Of a stretch of DNA of 61,762 bases, positions 1-8,336 are shown piece by piece. Source of the stretch: Mycobacterium sp. GA-1841 (GTDB lineage: Bacteria > Actinomycetota > Actinomycetes > Mycobacteriales > Mycobacteriaceae). Each line of letters starts with the position of its first letter. Position 1 is the stretch's first letter. The stretch lies in NCBI RefSeq assembly GCF_001954135.1, contig NZ_MBEQ01000121.1, positions 1 through 61,762 on the forward strand. The letters are read 5' to 3'. The notes beneath the pieces are model-generated. The model was not told the origin of the DNA. It saw only the letters and a program-made list of their open reading frames with translations, and ran no database searches. The translations under genes were made by a program, and so were the position numbers.

Positions 1-96
1 CCGTTCTGGAGGCCACCCCCACCACCGCGATTCTGGGGACCACCGCCTCCTCCGCCACGGCCCTGGCGGCCGCCGCCACCCGGACATTGGCGCTGA
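1..96 (+). CDS. C-terminal tail of a proline/tryptophan-rich protein (partial)
   Basis: Frame 1 is open from the window edge to a TGA at 94-96. It encodes about 31 residues dominated by runs of proline broken by Trp, Arg and Phe (FWRPPPPP, FWGPPPPPP, RPWRPPPP). A strong bidirectional terminator follows 6 bases later, which supports a plus-strand gene ending here. Proline-rich tails of this kind are common on exported mycobacterial proteins. The opposite strand would read glycine-rich, so the choice of strand rests on the stop-terminator spacing. The function cannot be judged from this fragment. Confidence 0.4.
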   Translation, partial: PFWRPPPPPRFWGPPPPPPRPWRPPPPGHWR

Positions 97-102
97 CCAC
101 CG

Positions 103-146
103 AAAACCGAGGCCCTGCTCGAAACATCGAGCAGGGCCTCGGTTTT
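103..146. terminator. Bidirectional rho-independent terminator
   Basis: A perfect 20-bp inverted repeat (103-122 and 127-146) with a 4-base AACA loop. The stem has an A-tract at its left base and a T-tract at its right base, so it can terminate in both directions. It lies between the end of the plus-strand gene and the 3' end of echA19 on the minus strand. Confidence 0.85.
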
Positions 147-229
147 GGTATGCGGGCTGGAGTTGATGACAACGCTGAAGATTGCGGCTTGATGCTGACC
201 GGAATCTTCAGCGCAAGGTCGTCAGGTGC

Positions 230-1030
230 CTACTTCATCTGGAAGTTCGGTGCCCGCTTCTCTTTGAACGCCAGCGGGCCCTCCTTGGCGTCCTGGGACA
301 GGAACACCGGGATGCCGTTGGCCGTGTCGGGCTTGAAGGCCTCGTTCTCGTGCATACCTTCGGTTTCGCGGATGGTCTTGAGGATCGCCTGCACGGCCAA
401 CGGACCGTTGTTGTTGATCACCTCGGCGATCTCCAGCGCCTTGTCCAGCGCGGTGCCGTCGGGGACCACGTGACCGATCAGGCCGTACTCGAGCGCCTGG
501 GCGGCGGTGATGTGCCGTCCGGTCAGCAACATGTCGCAGGCGATGGTGTAGGGGATCTGGCGTACCAGGCGCACCGCCGAACCACCCATCGGGTACAGGC
601 TCCACTTCGCCTCGGAGATGCCGAACTTCGCGCTCTCCCCGGCGACCCGGATGTCGGTGCCCTGCAGGATCTCGGTGCCACCGGCGATGGCCGGGCCCTC
701 CACCGCCGCGATCAGCGGCTTGGTCAGCCGGCGGCCCTTGAGCAGACCCTCGATCTTCGACGGGTCGTAGCTGCCGTCCTTGAACGAATCGCCCGGCGGC
801 TTCTTCGTCGCGCCCTTGAGGTCCATGCCCGCGCAGAAGTACCCGCCCGCGCCGGTGAGGATGCAGGTGCGGATCTCGGGATCGTTGTCGACGCGGTCCC
901 AGGCCTCGACCATGATCGAGAGCATCTCGGTGGAAAGCGCGTTGCGCGCCTCCGGCCGGTTCAGCGTCAGGATCAAGGTGTGTCCGCGCTGCTCAATGAG
1001 GGCGTCGGGACCTTTTTGGGGTTCGCTCAC
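230..1030 (-). CDS. echA19: Enoyl-CoA hydratase EchA19
   Basis: A 266-aa crotonase-fold protein. It shows the N-terminal GHTLILTLNRPEARNALS strand and an oxyanion-hole region (CAGMDLKG near residue 67, then EGPAIAGGTE near 110). EchA19 is known in M. tuberculosis to hydrate steroid enoyl-CoA intermediates during cholesterol side-chain beta-oxidation. The gene diverges from fadD19, with a KstR operator between them. ATG 1030 is chosen because the protein then has the usual family length and N-terminus. Crotonase families are large, so the name rests on context and on remembered similarity. Confidence 0.85.
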   Translation of the reverse strand: MSEPQKGPDALIEQRGHTLILTLNRPEARNALSTEMLSIMVEAWDRVDNDPEIRTCILTGAGGYFCAGMDLKGATKKPPGDSFKDGSYDPSKIEGLLKGRRLTKPLIAAVEGPAIAGGTEILQGTDIRVAGESAKFGISEAKWSLYPMGGSAVRLVRQIPYTIACDMLLTGRHITAAQALEYGLIGHVVPDGTALDKALEIAEVINNNGPLAVQAILKTIRETEGMHENEAFKPDTANGIPVFLSQDAKEGPLAFKEKRAPNFQMK

Positions 1031-1074
1031 GGGTGTCAGCCTCTCTACAATTTCGACCCAGACTTGTCTCGAAA

Positions 1075-1088
1075 TGTAACACGTTCTA
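1075..1088. promoter_or_regulatory. KstR operator (echA19/fadD19)
   Basis: TGTAACACGTTCTA matches the KstR consensus TnnAACnnGTTnnA at every fixed position. It lies 12 bp before the fadD19 start and 45 bp before the echA19 start, so one site can repress both divergent promoters. KstR is the TetR-family repressor of upper cholesterol catabolism and is released by 3-oxo-cholestenoyl-CoA thioesters. Confidence 0.85.
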
Positions 1089-1099
1089 GTTTAGGTTCT

Positions 1100-2752
1100 G
1101 TGGCTCTGAATATTGCTGATCTTGCCGAGCACGCCATCGACGCAGTGCCGGACCGTGTCGCGCTGATTTCCGGTGACGAGCAGCTGACCTACGGGCAGTT
1201 GGAGGAGAAGGCCAACCGCCTGGCCCACTACCTCATCGACCAGGGCGTCAAGAAGGACGACAAGGTCGGCCTGTACTGCCGCAACCGCATCGAGATCGTG
1301 ATCGGGATGCTGGGCATCGTGAAGGCCGGCGCGATCCTGGTCAACGTCAACTTCCGCTACGTCGAGGGCGAACTGAAGTACCTGTTCGACAACTCCGACA
1401 TGGTCGCGGTGATCCACGAGCGTCGCTACGCCGACCGGGTGGCCAACGTGCTGCCCGAGACCCCGAACGTGAAGACCGTGCTCGTGGTCGAAGACGGATC
1501 CGATGACGACTACCAGCGCTACGGCGGCGTCGCCTTCTCCGACGCGCTGGCCCAGGGTTCACCCGAGCGTGACTTCGGCCCGCGCAGCGAGGACGACATC
1601 TACCTGCTCTACACCGGCGGCACCACCGGATTCCCCAAGGGCGTGATGTGGCGACACGAGGACATCTACCGAGTGTTGTTCGGCGGCACCGACTTTGCCA
1701 CCGGCGAGCCGGTGGCTGACGAATACGACCTGGCCAAGGCGGCCGCGGCGAATCCGCCGATGATCCGCTACCCCATTCCGCCGATGATCCACGGCGCCAC
1801 CCAGTCGGCCACCTGGATGGCGTTGTTCTCCGGCGGAACCGTCCTGCTGACGCCGGAATTCGATGCCGACGAGGTTTGGCAGGCCATCCACGACTACAAG
1901 GTCAACCTGCTGTTCTTCACCGGCGACGCGATGGCGCGTCCGCTGCTGGATTCACTGTTGGCCGCACAAGCCGCCGGCAAAGACCACGATCTGTCGTCGC
2001 TTTTCCTGTTGGCCAGCACCGCGGCGCTGTTCTCCACCAGCCTCAAGGAGAAATTCCTTGAGCTGCTGCCCAATCGCGTCATCACCGACTCGATCGGCTC
2101 CTCGGAAACCGGCTTCGGCGGCACCAGCATCGTGGCCAAGGGCCAGTCGCACACCGGCGGTCCGCGCGTCACCATCGACAAGAACACCAAGGTGCTCGAC
2201 GAGGACGGCAACGAGGTCAAGCCCGGATCCGGCGTGCGCGGCATCCTGGCCAAGTGCGGGCACATCCCCGTCGGCTACTTCAAGGACGAGAAGAAGACCG
2301 CCGAAACCTTCCGAGTTTTCAACGGTGTTCGCTACGCCATCCCCGGTGACTACGCCGAGGTCGAGGCCGACGGCAGCGTGACCATGCTGGGCCGCGGCTC
2401 GGTGTCGATCAACAGCGGTGGCGAGAAGATCTACCCCGAGGAGGTCGAGGCCGCCCTCAAGGGTCACCCCGACGTGTTCGACGCACTGGTGGTCGGGGTT
2501 CCCGACGAGCGTTTCGGTCAGCACGTGGCCGCCGTCGTGCAGCCGCGGGAAGGGGCCCGTCCCACACTGGCCGAACTCGACGCCTTCGTGCGCAGCGAGA
2601 TCGCCGGGTACAAGGTGCCGCGCAGCCTGTGGCTGGTCGACGAGGTCAAGCGGTCGCCCGCGGGCAAGCCCGACTACCGCTGGGCCAAGGACCAGACCGA
2701 AGAGCGGGCCGCCGACGAGGTGCACGCCAACCATGTGGGAGCCAAGAGCTGA
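1100..2752 (+). CDS. fadD19: Steroid side-chain acyl-CoA synthetase FadD19
   Basis: A 550-aa ANL-superfamily adenylating enzyme. The P-loop-like AMP motif YTGGTTGFPKG is near residue 173, the SSETGFGGT A5 motif near 335, and the catalytic C-terminal lysine lies in KRSPAGKPDYRW. FadD19 activates the C8 side chain of 3-oxo-cholest-4-en-26-oate to its CoA thioester, the entry to side-chain beta-oxidation. The GTG at 1100 is chosen because the protein then begins with the family N-terminus ALNIADLAEHAID; the open frame upstream is antisense to echA19. A KstR operator sits just upstream. The stop overlaps the next start (TGATG), implying translational coupling. Confidence 0.93.
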   Translation: MALNIADLAEHAIDAVPDRVALISGDEQLTYGQLEEKANRLAHYLIDQGVKKDDKVGLYCRNRIEIVIGMLGIVKAGAILVNVNFRYVEGELKYLFDNSDMVAVIHERRYADRVANVLPETPNVKTVLVVEDGSDDDYQRYGGVAFSDALAQGSPERDFGPRSEDDIYLLYTGGTTGFPKGVMWRHEDIYRVLFGGTDFATGEPVADEYDLAKAAAANPPMIRYPIPPMIHGATQSATWMALFSGGTVLLTPEFDADEVWQAIHDYKVNLLFFTGDAMARPLLDSLLAAQAAGKDHDLSSLFLLASTAALFSTSLKEKFLELLPNRVITDSIGSSETGFGGTSIVAKGQSHTGGPRVTIDKNTKVLDEDGNEVKPGSGVRGILAKCGHIPVGYFKDEKKTAETFRVFNGVRYAIPGDYAEVEADGSVTMLGRGSVSINSGGEKIYPEEVEAALKGHPDVFDALVVGVPDERFGQHVAAVVQPREGARPTLAELDAFVRSEIAGYKVPRSLWLVDEVKRSPAGKPDYRWAKDQTEERAADEVHANHVGAKS

Positions 2753-3873
2753 TGCGTACAGAGCTGTGTGAACGGTTCGGGATCGAGTACCCGATCTTCG
2801 TGTTCACCCCGTCGGAGAAGGTGGCCGCCGCGGTCAGCAAGGCCGGCGGTCTGGGCGTGCTGGGGTGCGTGCGGTTCAACGACGCCGACGACCTCGAAGA
2901 AGTCCTGCAGTGGATGGACGCCAACACCGACGGCAAGCCCTACGGCGTGGACGTGGTGATGCCGGCCAAGATTCCCACCGAGGGCACGGCCGTCGACATC
3001 AACAAGCTCATCCCGCAGAGCCACCGCGATTTCGTCGCCAAAACCCTGGCCGATCTCGGCGTTCCGCCTCTTTCCGAGGATGAGGAGCGCAACGAGGGCG
3101 TGCTGGGCTGGCTGCACTCGGTAGCCCGCAGCCACGTCGACGTCGCGCTCAAGCACCCGATCAAGCTGATCGCCAATGCCCTGGGCTCACCGCCCAAGGA
3201 CGTCATCGACCAGGCCCATGCCGCCGGCGTCCCGGTGGCCGCGTTGGCCGGTAGTGCCAAGCATGCGCTGCGCCACGTGGAGAACGGGGTCGACATCGTC
3301 GTCGCCCAAGGGCACGAGGCCGGCGGGCACACCGGTGAGATCGGCTCGATGGTGCTGTGGCCGGAAATCGTTGACGCACTGGACGGTAAGGCCCCGGTGC
3401 TGGCGGCCGGCGGCATCGGCACCGGCAAGCAGGTCGCCGCGGCCCTGGCGCTGGGCGCCTCGGGCGTGTGGATGGGTTCGGCGTTCCTGACGTCGGCCGA
3501 GTACGACCTGGGGCATCGCCTGCCCGGCGGCACCTCCACGATCCAGGAGGCCCTGCTCAAGGCCACCACCGCCGACACCGTGCGTCGCAAGATCTACACC
3601 GGCAAGCCGGCCCGGCTGCTCAAGACCAAGTGGACCGATGCCTGGGATGCCCCGGATGCACCCGAGCCGCTGCCGATGCCGCTGCAGAACATCCTGGTCA
3701 GCGAGGCGCATCAGCGGATGAACGAGTCGGACAACCCCGACACCGTGTCGATGCCGGTCGGTCAGATCGTGGGCCGGATGAACGAGATCCGGCCCGTCGC
3801 CGACATCATCGGCGAGCTGGTGAGCGGTTTCGAGGCGGCCACCAAGCGCCTGGACACCGTCCGCGACGCCTGA
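2752..3873 (+). CDS. Nitronate monooxygenase / NPD-family flavoprotein
   Basis: A 373-aa TIM-barrel FMN protein of the 2-nitropropane dioxygenase family. Visible features are the N-terminal FGIEYPIFVF, the active-site His in GHEAGGHTGEIG near residue 190, and the FMN-phosphate loop AAGGIGTG near 220. The ATG overlaps the fadD19 stop by one base, so it is probably expressed with fadD19 under KstR. IpdC, which acts on a ring intermediate of cholesterol, belongs to the same broad family; that is a reason to suspect a steroid substrate here, but the true substrate is unknown. Confidence 0.82.
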   Translation: MRTELCERFGIEYPIFVFTPSEKVAAAVSKAGGLGVLGCVRFNDADDLEEVLQWMDANTDGKPYGVDVVMPAKIPTEGTAVDINKLIPQSHRDFVAKTLADLGVPPLSEDEERNEGVLGWLHSVARSHVDVALKHPIKLIANALGSPPKDVIDQAHAAGVPVAALAGSAKHALRHVENGVDIVVAQGHEAGGHTGEIGSMVLWPEIVDALDGKAPVLAAGGIGTGKQVAAALALGASGVWMGSAFLTSAEYDLGHRLPGGTSTIQEALLKATTADTVRRKIYTGKPARLLKTKWTDAWDAPDAPEPLPMPLQNILVSEAHQRMNESDNPDTVSMPVGQIVGRMNEIRPVADIIGELVSGFEAATKRLDTVRDA

Positions 3874-3879
3874 CTTTTC

Positions 3880-3945
3880 CTGCCGAGCAGACGTAAAACT
3901 GCCCATTTCCGCTGGGAAATGGGCAGTTTTGCGTCTGCTCGGCAG
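3880..3945. terminator. Long bidirectional hairpin terminator
   Basis: Two 31-base arms (3880-3910 and 3915-3945) pair with one G-T wobble around a 4-base GCTG loop. It sits between two convergent genes, 7 bp after the flavoprotein stop and 6 bp from the aldehyde dehydrogenase stop. The arm core (GAGCAGACG followed by an A-tract) resembles, from memory, a terminator sequence recurrent in mycobacterial genomes. Confidence 0.8.
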
Positions 3946-3951
3946 GGAGAT

Positions 3952-5511
3952 CTAGCGGCCGGGGAGCTTCTGCACCGCCCGAATCATCGGTGTCAGCGCT
4001 TTCTGCCACAGGATCTGTGAAATCCCCAGGGGCGGATCGAGATTGATCACCCGGGCGGTCGAGACGGTCTGAGACTCGGTGTATTTGAGGATGCCGTCGG
4101 CACCGTGGCGGCGTCCGACGCCCGAGGCCTTCATGCCGCCCATCGGCGCCGCGGTGCTGCCGAACGCCAGGGCGTAGCCCTCGTCGACGTTGACGGTGCC
4201 GGAGTGGATCTTCGCGGCGATCGCCTCACCCTCGGCCTTCGAGCCGGCCCACACGCTGGCGTTCAGCCCGTACTCGGTGTCGTTGGCCTTCTCGATGGCC
4301 TCCTCGACCGAGTCCACCGGGTAGATCGACACCAGTGGGCCGAAGGTTTCGTTGCGGGCACATTCCATCTCGTCGGTGACGCCGGTCAGCACGGTCGGCT
4401 CGTAGAACAGCGGACCGATGTCGGGGCGGGCGTTGCCCCCGGCAATCACCTTGGCGCCCTTGACCTTTGCGTCGTCGACGTGACCGGACACGGTCTTGAC
4501 CTGGTCCTCGGAGATCAGGCTGCCCATGTCGGCGGTGAAATCGTAGCCACCCGACAGCTTCATGTTGCGGACCCGCTCGCCGAACTTGGCGGTGAACTCG
4601 TCGGCCACCGCCCGCTCGACGTAGATCCGCTCGATCGAGATGCACAACTGACCGGCATTGGAGAAGCACGCCCGCGTGGCGGCTTTGGCGACGACGTCGA
4701 GGTTGGCCCCCTTGGTGACGATCATCGGGTTCTTGCCGCCCAGTTCCGCGGAGAAGCCGATCAGGCGACGGCCACACTGCTCGGCCAGCGTGCGTCCGGT
4801 CGCGGTGGAGCCGGTGAACATCAGGTAGTCGCAGTTCTGCACGATCGCGGTGCCGACCACCGAACCGGGCCCGGGCACCACCGCGAACAGGTCGCGCGGC
4901 AGCCCGGCTCGATAGAGCAGTTCGGCGTTGGCCAGCGTGCAGTAGGGGGTCTGGCTGTCCGGTTTCACCACGACGGCATTGCCGGCCAGCAGCGCCGGGA
5001 TGGAATCCGAGATCGACAGGGCCATCGGGTAATTCCACGGCGAGATGACGCCGATGACCCCTTTGGGGTGGTGGTTGACCACGGTCTTGACCAGACCCGG
5101 CAGCAGGCCCTGCACCCGCTTGGGCGACAGCAGTTTGGTCGACTCCCGCGCGTAGTAGCGCGAGTTCAAGATCATGTCGACGATCTCTTCCTGCGCGGCC
5201 GAGCGGGCCTTGCCGGTCTCGGCCTGAGCCACGTCCATCAAGAAATCGCGGTTCTCGGCCACCAGTTCGCCGAAACGGGCGATGACCGCAGCGCGCTCGG
5301 AGACCGGACGCTTGGCCCACTGGGTCTGTGCGGCGCGGGCCTTGGCGAAGGCGGCGATCACGTCGTCGGCGGTGCCGACCGGGATGGTGGTCAGCTCCCT
5401 GCCGGTGAAGACCTCGTCGATGGTTTTCGTCGCGCGCGCACTCACTTCACCGTCGTCGATCGCGACGAGTGCGCGCAGGCGAGCAAAATCCGCAGCGGAC
5501 GGAGCAGGCAT
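3952..5511 (-). CDS. gabD2: Succinate-semialdehyde dehydrogenase (NADP+) GabD2-like
   Basis: A 519-aa aldehyde dehydrogenase. It has the cofactor-binding ISPWNYPMAL, the catalytic glutamate in SAELGGKNPM and the catalytic cysteine in NAGQLCISIERIY. Sequence and length closely resemble remembered M. tuberculosis GabD2 (518 aa), including the start MPAPSA and the end LPGR. The family oxidises succinate semialdehyde to succinate. The start is set at 5511 because the longer frame adds 14 residues that look non-coding. It is monocistronic, between the terminator at 3880 and a divergent VOC gene. Another semialdehyde substrate is possible. Confidence 0.82.
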   Translation of the reverse strand: MPAPSAADFARLRALVAIDDGEVSARATKTIDEVFTGRELTTIPVGTADDVIAAFAKARAAQTQWAKRPVSERAAVIARFGELVAENRDFLMDVAQAETGKARSAAQEEIVDMILNSRYYARESTKLLSPKRVQGLLPGLVKTVVNHHPKGVIGVISPWNYPMALSISDSIPALLAGNAVVVKPDSQTPYCTLANAELLYRAGLPRDLFAVVPGPGSVVGTAIVQNCDYLMFTGSTATGRTLAEQCGRRLIGFSAELGGKNPMIVTKGANLDVVAKAATRACFSNAGQLCISIERIYVERAVADEFTAKFGERVRNMKLSGGYDFTADMGSLISEDQVKTVSGHVDDAKVKGAKVIAGGNARPDIGPLFYEPTVLTGVTDEMECARNETFGPLVSIYPVDSVEEAIEKANDTEYGLNASVWAGSKAEGEAIAAKIHSGTVNVDEGYALAFGSTAAPMGGMKASGVGRRHGADGILKYTESQTVSTARVINLDPPLGISQILWQKALTPMIRAVQKLPGR

Positions 5512-5639
5512 CGGAACTCTCCCTACTGGCAAGTAACTAACAGTCAACGCCAACCTACTCGGTACCGACGGTCCGACAAAGGCCCAGGATGTCCGATTTG
5601 TTCACGACTGGACCCGACTCGTCGCTCTAGCCTGCAGGT

Positions 5640-6035
5640 ATGGCTCTGAACGTGAACTCGGCGGTCATCGAGATCGTCGCCGAAGACCTGCACCGATCAC
5701 TGGATTTCTACCGGCTGCTCGGCCTGGATGTCCCCGAGGCAGACGGGCCTCACGTCGAGGTGGCGTTGCCGGGCGGAAACCGGCTGGCATTCGATACCGA
5801 GGAGGTGATCGCCGGAATGCACCCCGGCTGGACGCCGCCGACCGGACCCGGGCGGGTCGCGCTGGCGTTCTGTCTCGACACGCCCGCCGACGTCGACACG
5901 CTCTATGAGCAGCTGACCGAAGCGGGCCACCCGGGAACGCTCAAGCCGTTCGACGCACCCTGGGGGCAGCGCTACGCGACCGTCGAAGACCCCGACGGCA
6001 CCTCGGTGGACCTGTTCGCCGCGCTGGACAAGTGA
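5640..6035 (+). CDS. VOC (glyoxalase/bleomycin-resistance fold) protein
   Basis: A 131-aa protein that is one vicinal-oxygen-chelate module pair. It opens with NSAVIEIVAEDLHRSLDFYR and ends with YATVEDPDGTSVDLFAAL, the typical beta-alpha-beta-beta-beta pattern with a terminal Asp/Glu metal ligand region. The family includes glyoxalases, dioxygenases and drug-binding proteins, and the substrate cannot be read here. Its 3' end overlaps the convergent AraC gene by 64 bp. The 128 bp between it and gabD2 show no clear operator. Confidence 0.75.
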   Translation: MALNVNSAVIEIVAEDLHRSLDFYRLLGLDVPEADGPHVEVALPGGNRLAFDTEEVIAGMHPGWTPPTGPGRVALAFCLDTPADVDTLYEQLTEAGHPGTLKPFDAPWGQRYATVEDPDGTSVDLFAALDK

Positions 6036-6715
6036 CGTAACGGCACGCCGGCGAGGACGCGCGCTTCGCGGTGCAGGTGCGATTGATCGGCATAGCCCGC
6101 CTGGGCCGCCACCGCGCTGGAACTCACGCCGGCCTCGATCAGTGCGATTGCGCGCCGGAACCGGAGAATCCGGCGCAGTGTCGACGGACCGTATCCGTAG
6201 ATCGCCGTGCATTGGCGTTGCAGCGTCCGGTCCGACCAGCCGATGTGGCGTGCCGTCGCACTGACCGATTCACCGGCCGCCAGCCGACGCGTGACGTCAC
6301 GCAGCATCGGCAGAGACCAGGGGGCGGTCTCGGTACGAGGTGGCTGTGCTGCCAGTGCGAGGGCGAGCTCTTCGAGTGAGCCGAGGCGGGGGAGCGGGGT
6401 CAGCTCGCTCAGGTCGACCCGGGTGTTGCGCAGTTCGGACGCCGGGACGCCGAGTAGCCGCGGCAGCATCCCGGGGCGAAACCGCAACCCGCGCACGGCG
6501 TCTGGGCTGCCGTCGGTGATGAACGCGGTCGTGTCCGGGCCGGCGACGACGACCGTGTCGTCCATGCGGATCAGGTCCATGCAGCCGTCGGGCAGGACCC
6601 GGCCGGGTGCGGCCGGGCCGGTGCGCATCCATCGGCACTCGACGAGATCGCGCAGCCGCGGCGGCGGATCCTGTTCGCGGTAGCCCACATCTGTGACGCT
6701 ACCCGCGTCGTTCAT
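5972..6715 (-). CDS. AraC-family transcriptional regulator
   Basis: A 247-aa protein. An N-terminal DUF6597-like domain (YREQDPPPRLRDLVECRW, then VLPDGCMDLI) is followed by a C-terminal AraC double HTH with SATARHIGWSDRTLQRQC and SAVAAQAGYADQSHLHRE. The ATG at 6715 is chosen because upstream codons lie in the divergent tetR and read as non-coding. The 3' end overlaps the VOC gene, and the start is 16 bp from tetR, so the two regulators share a very short promoter region; a GTG slightly downstream is an alternative start. The effector is unknown. Confidence 0.8.
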   Translation of the reverse strand: MNDAGSVTDVGYREQDPPPRLRDLVECRWMRTGPAAPGRVLPDGCMDLIRMDDTVVVAGPDTTAFITDGSPDAVRGLRFRPGMLPRLLGVPASELRNTRVDLSELTPLPRLGSLEELALALAAQPPRTETAPWSLPMLRDVTRRLAAGESVSATARHIGWSDRTLQRQCTAIYGYGPSTLRRILRFRRAIALIEAGVSSSAVAAQAGYADQSHLHREARVLAGVPLRHLSSAANRSTEVPSGSSTVA

Positions 6716-6731
6716 GCGGTTGAATCGGGGA

Positions 6732-7286
6732 ATGACCGGGCGGCCACGCGATACGTCGATCGACGAGCGGGTGCTCGCGGTCACGCGGCATCTGCTGGTC
6801 GAGGTCGGGTGGGACGAGCTCAGCATTCGGTTGGTGGCGGCGCGCTCCGGGGTGGCCCGCTCCAGCCTGAACCGGCGGTGGACCTCGAAGGCCGAACTGG
6901 TGCTGCATGCGATCCTCGGCGAGGCGCCGGACATGTCACCGTTTTCCGGCACCGATCTGACCGGGTGGATCGACTGGGTGGTGCGCGGCAGTCACGAGCT
7001 GTTCAACCGGGCCGATGTCAGCGCGGCGGTGCCCGGGCTGCTGCTGGCCCTGCGTGAGCACGGGGCGCTGCGAAAAGCTTTGTGGGAAGGCTTCAGTGGG
7101 CCGGCGATCGAGTTGTTCGTCGCCCGGGGATATGGGTCGGAAGCCGACGCGAAGGCTGCGCTGTCCATGGCGGCCGGGGCCGCGATGTTCACGACCACCG
7201 TGGCGGTCGACGACGATTCAGCGCAGCTGCAGCACGGGGTGGTGCGGCTGCTCAGCCAGGCGCTCGCAGTGTCACCGCCCGAATGA
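6732..7286 (+). CDS. TetR-family transcriptional regulator
   Basis: A 184-aa regulator. The N-terminal HTH is visible as GWDELSIRLVAARSGVARSSLNRRW (residues about 27-51 in two parts around SIRLVAARSGVARSS), with an alpha-helical ligand domain after residue 60 and a TetR_C-like region containing RADVSAAVPGLLLALREHG. ATG 6732 is chosen because the DNA-binding domain starts at MTGRPRDTSID; ATG 6714 is possible. The 3' end overlaps the convergent epimerase by 15 bp. Targets are unknown; it may regulate itself and the AraC gene. Confidence 0.8.
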   Translation: MTGRPRDTSIDERVLAVTRHLLVEVGWDELSIRLVAARSGVARSSLNRRWTSKAELVLHAILGEAPDMSPFSGTDLTGWIDWVVRGSHELFNRADVSAAVPGLLLALREHGALRKALWEGFSGPAIELFVARGYGSEADAKAALSMAAGAAMFTTTVAVDDDSAQLQHGVVRLLSQALAVSPPE

Positions 7287-8246
7287 CGCCAGCATCGCGG
7301 CCTGCGGTGAGCGCCAGGCTTCGATGTCGAGGTCGGTGAGCGTGCTCTTGTCGTCGGTCGGGGTGGCGGCCGTCAACAGCATGGCGGCCTCGTAGCTGAT
7401 CCCATCGCCCAGGGGCAGCACCCCGCCGATCTGATCGGAGAGCCAGCCGATCCCGCGAAAGAGGCCTCCCGGCAGGGCAATCCGCCGGATCTTGCGGCCC
7501 GCGCCCTGTTCCAGCACGTCGATCATCTCGTTGAACGACACCATCACGCCCCCGCAGACATAGCGCTTGGGTCCGCGTCCCGGCGCCATCAGCCGTTCGT
7601 GCACCAGCGCGACGTCGCGCACGTCGATCATCTGCATGCCGCCGGTCATCCTGGGCGCCAGGCCGGCCTTGGCGATCGGCGCCCAGCCACGCTCGGTGAC
7701 CCCGGCGGCGGTGTGGAAGGCCGGCCCCACCACGCTCGACGGGTAGGTCACCACCACTGGTGCGCCCGCGGCCTGCAACCGGCGGGCCACCCGGTCGGCA
7801 TACGCCTTGGTCTTGGCGTAGGGGCTGCGGCCCGGTGCCGGTGGGGTATCGGCCGAGATCACCCCGTCGGGCGGCGGGAACAGCGAGCTGTAGCTGCTGA
7901 CCGAGACGATCGGATCGAGTCCGGCCTCGACGGCGCGGTTGAGCACGGCTTCGGTGGCGTACGCGTTGATCTCCCACATCAGTCGCTCGCGGCGCTGATC
8001 GGTGCCGACGATGCCCGCGGCATGGATCAGCGCCTCGCAGCCCGACAACAGGCGTCCGACGGTGTCGCTGTCGCGGATGTCGCCTTCGAGCACGGTCACC
8101 TCGCCGAGTGCGGCGAGCTGACCGATCACCTTGTCGTCACCGCAGCCCGGTGCGACCAGCAGGCGGATGCGATGGCCGGCCTCGAGCAGACCTCGGACGG
8201 TGTGGGCTCCGAGATAGCCGGTGCCGCCGGTTACTGCAATGTGCAT
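7272..8246 (-). CDS. NAD-dependent epimerase/dehydratase (extended SDR)
   Basis: A 324-aa protein with the extended-SDR nucleotide motif VTGGTGYLGAHTVRG at the N-terminus, an acidic residue pair in VLEGDIRDSDTV, and a catalytic Tyr-x3-Lys in SPYAKTKAYAD near residue 145. ATG 8246 is set by the Rossmann motif; the longer frame adds nine unlikely residues. It lies next to fadD17 but is separated by 90 bp. The family includes sugar epimerases and steroid dehydrogenases, so a lipid role is only suggested by context. Confidence 0.78.
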   Translation of the reverse strand: MHIAVTGGTGYLGAHTVRGLLEAGHRIRLLVAPGCGDDKVIGQLAALGEVTVLEGDIRDSDTVGRLLSGCEALIHAAGIVGTDQRRERLMWEINAYATEAVLNRAVEAGLDPIVSVSSYSSLFPPPDGVISADTPPAPGRSPYAKTKAYADRVARRLQAAGAPVVVTYPSSVVGPAFHTAAGVTERGWAPIAKAGLAPRMTGGMQMIDVRDVALVHERLMAPGRGPKRYVCGGVMVSFNEMIDVLEQGAGRKIRRIALPGGLFRGIGWLSDQIGGVLPLGDGISYEAAMLLTAATPTDDKSTLTDLDIEAWRSPQAAMLASFGR

Positions 8247-8336
8247 GCTGCGCCTCCCAAGTTTCGATGCCAATGGTATCGAAATGGCGGTTCGGGGTTG
8301 CGGCGCAGGTGCTTGTGCCGAGATCTGGTCGGGCAG

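Noticed and set aside
182..1099. Large N-terminal extension of the fadD19 reading frame
   Set aside because: It runs antisense through echA19, has arginine/aspartate-rich shadow composition and no domain; the family N-terminus begins at GTG 1100.
4105..5649. 514-residue frame antisense to the aldehyde dehydrogenase
   Set aside because: The minus strand carries intact aldehyde dehydrogenase motifs; this frame has none.
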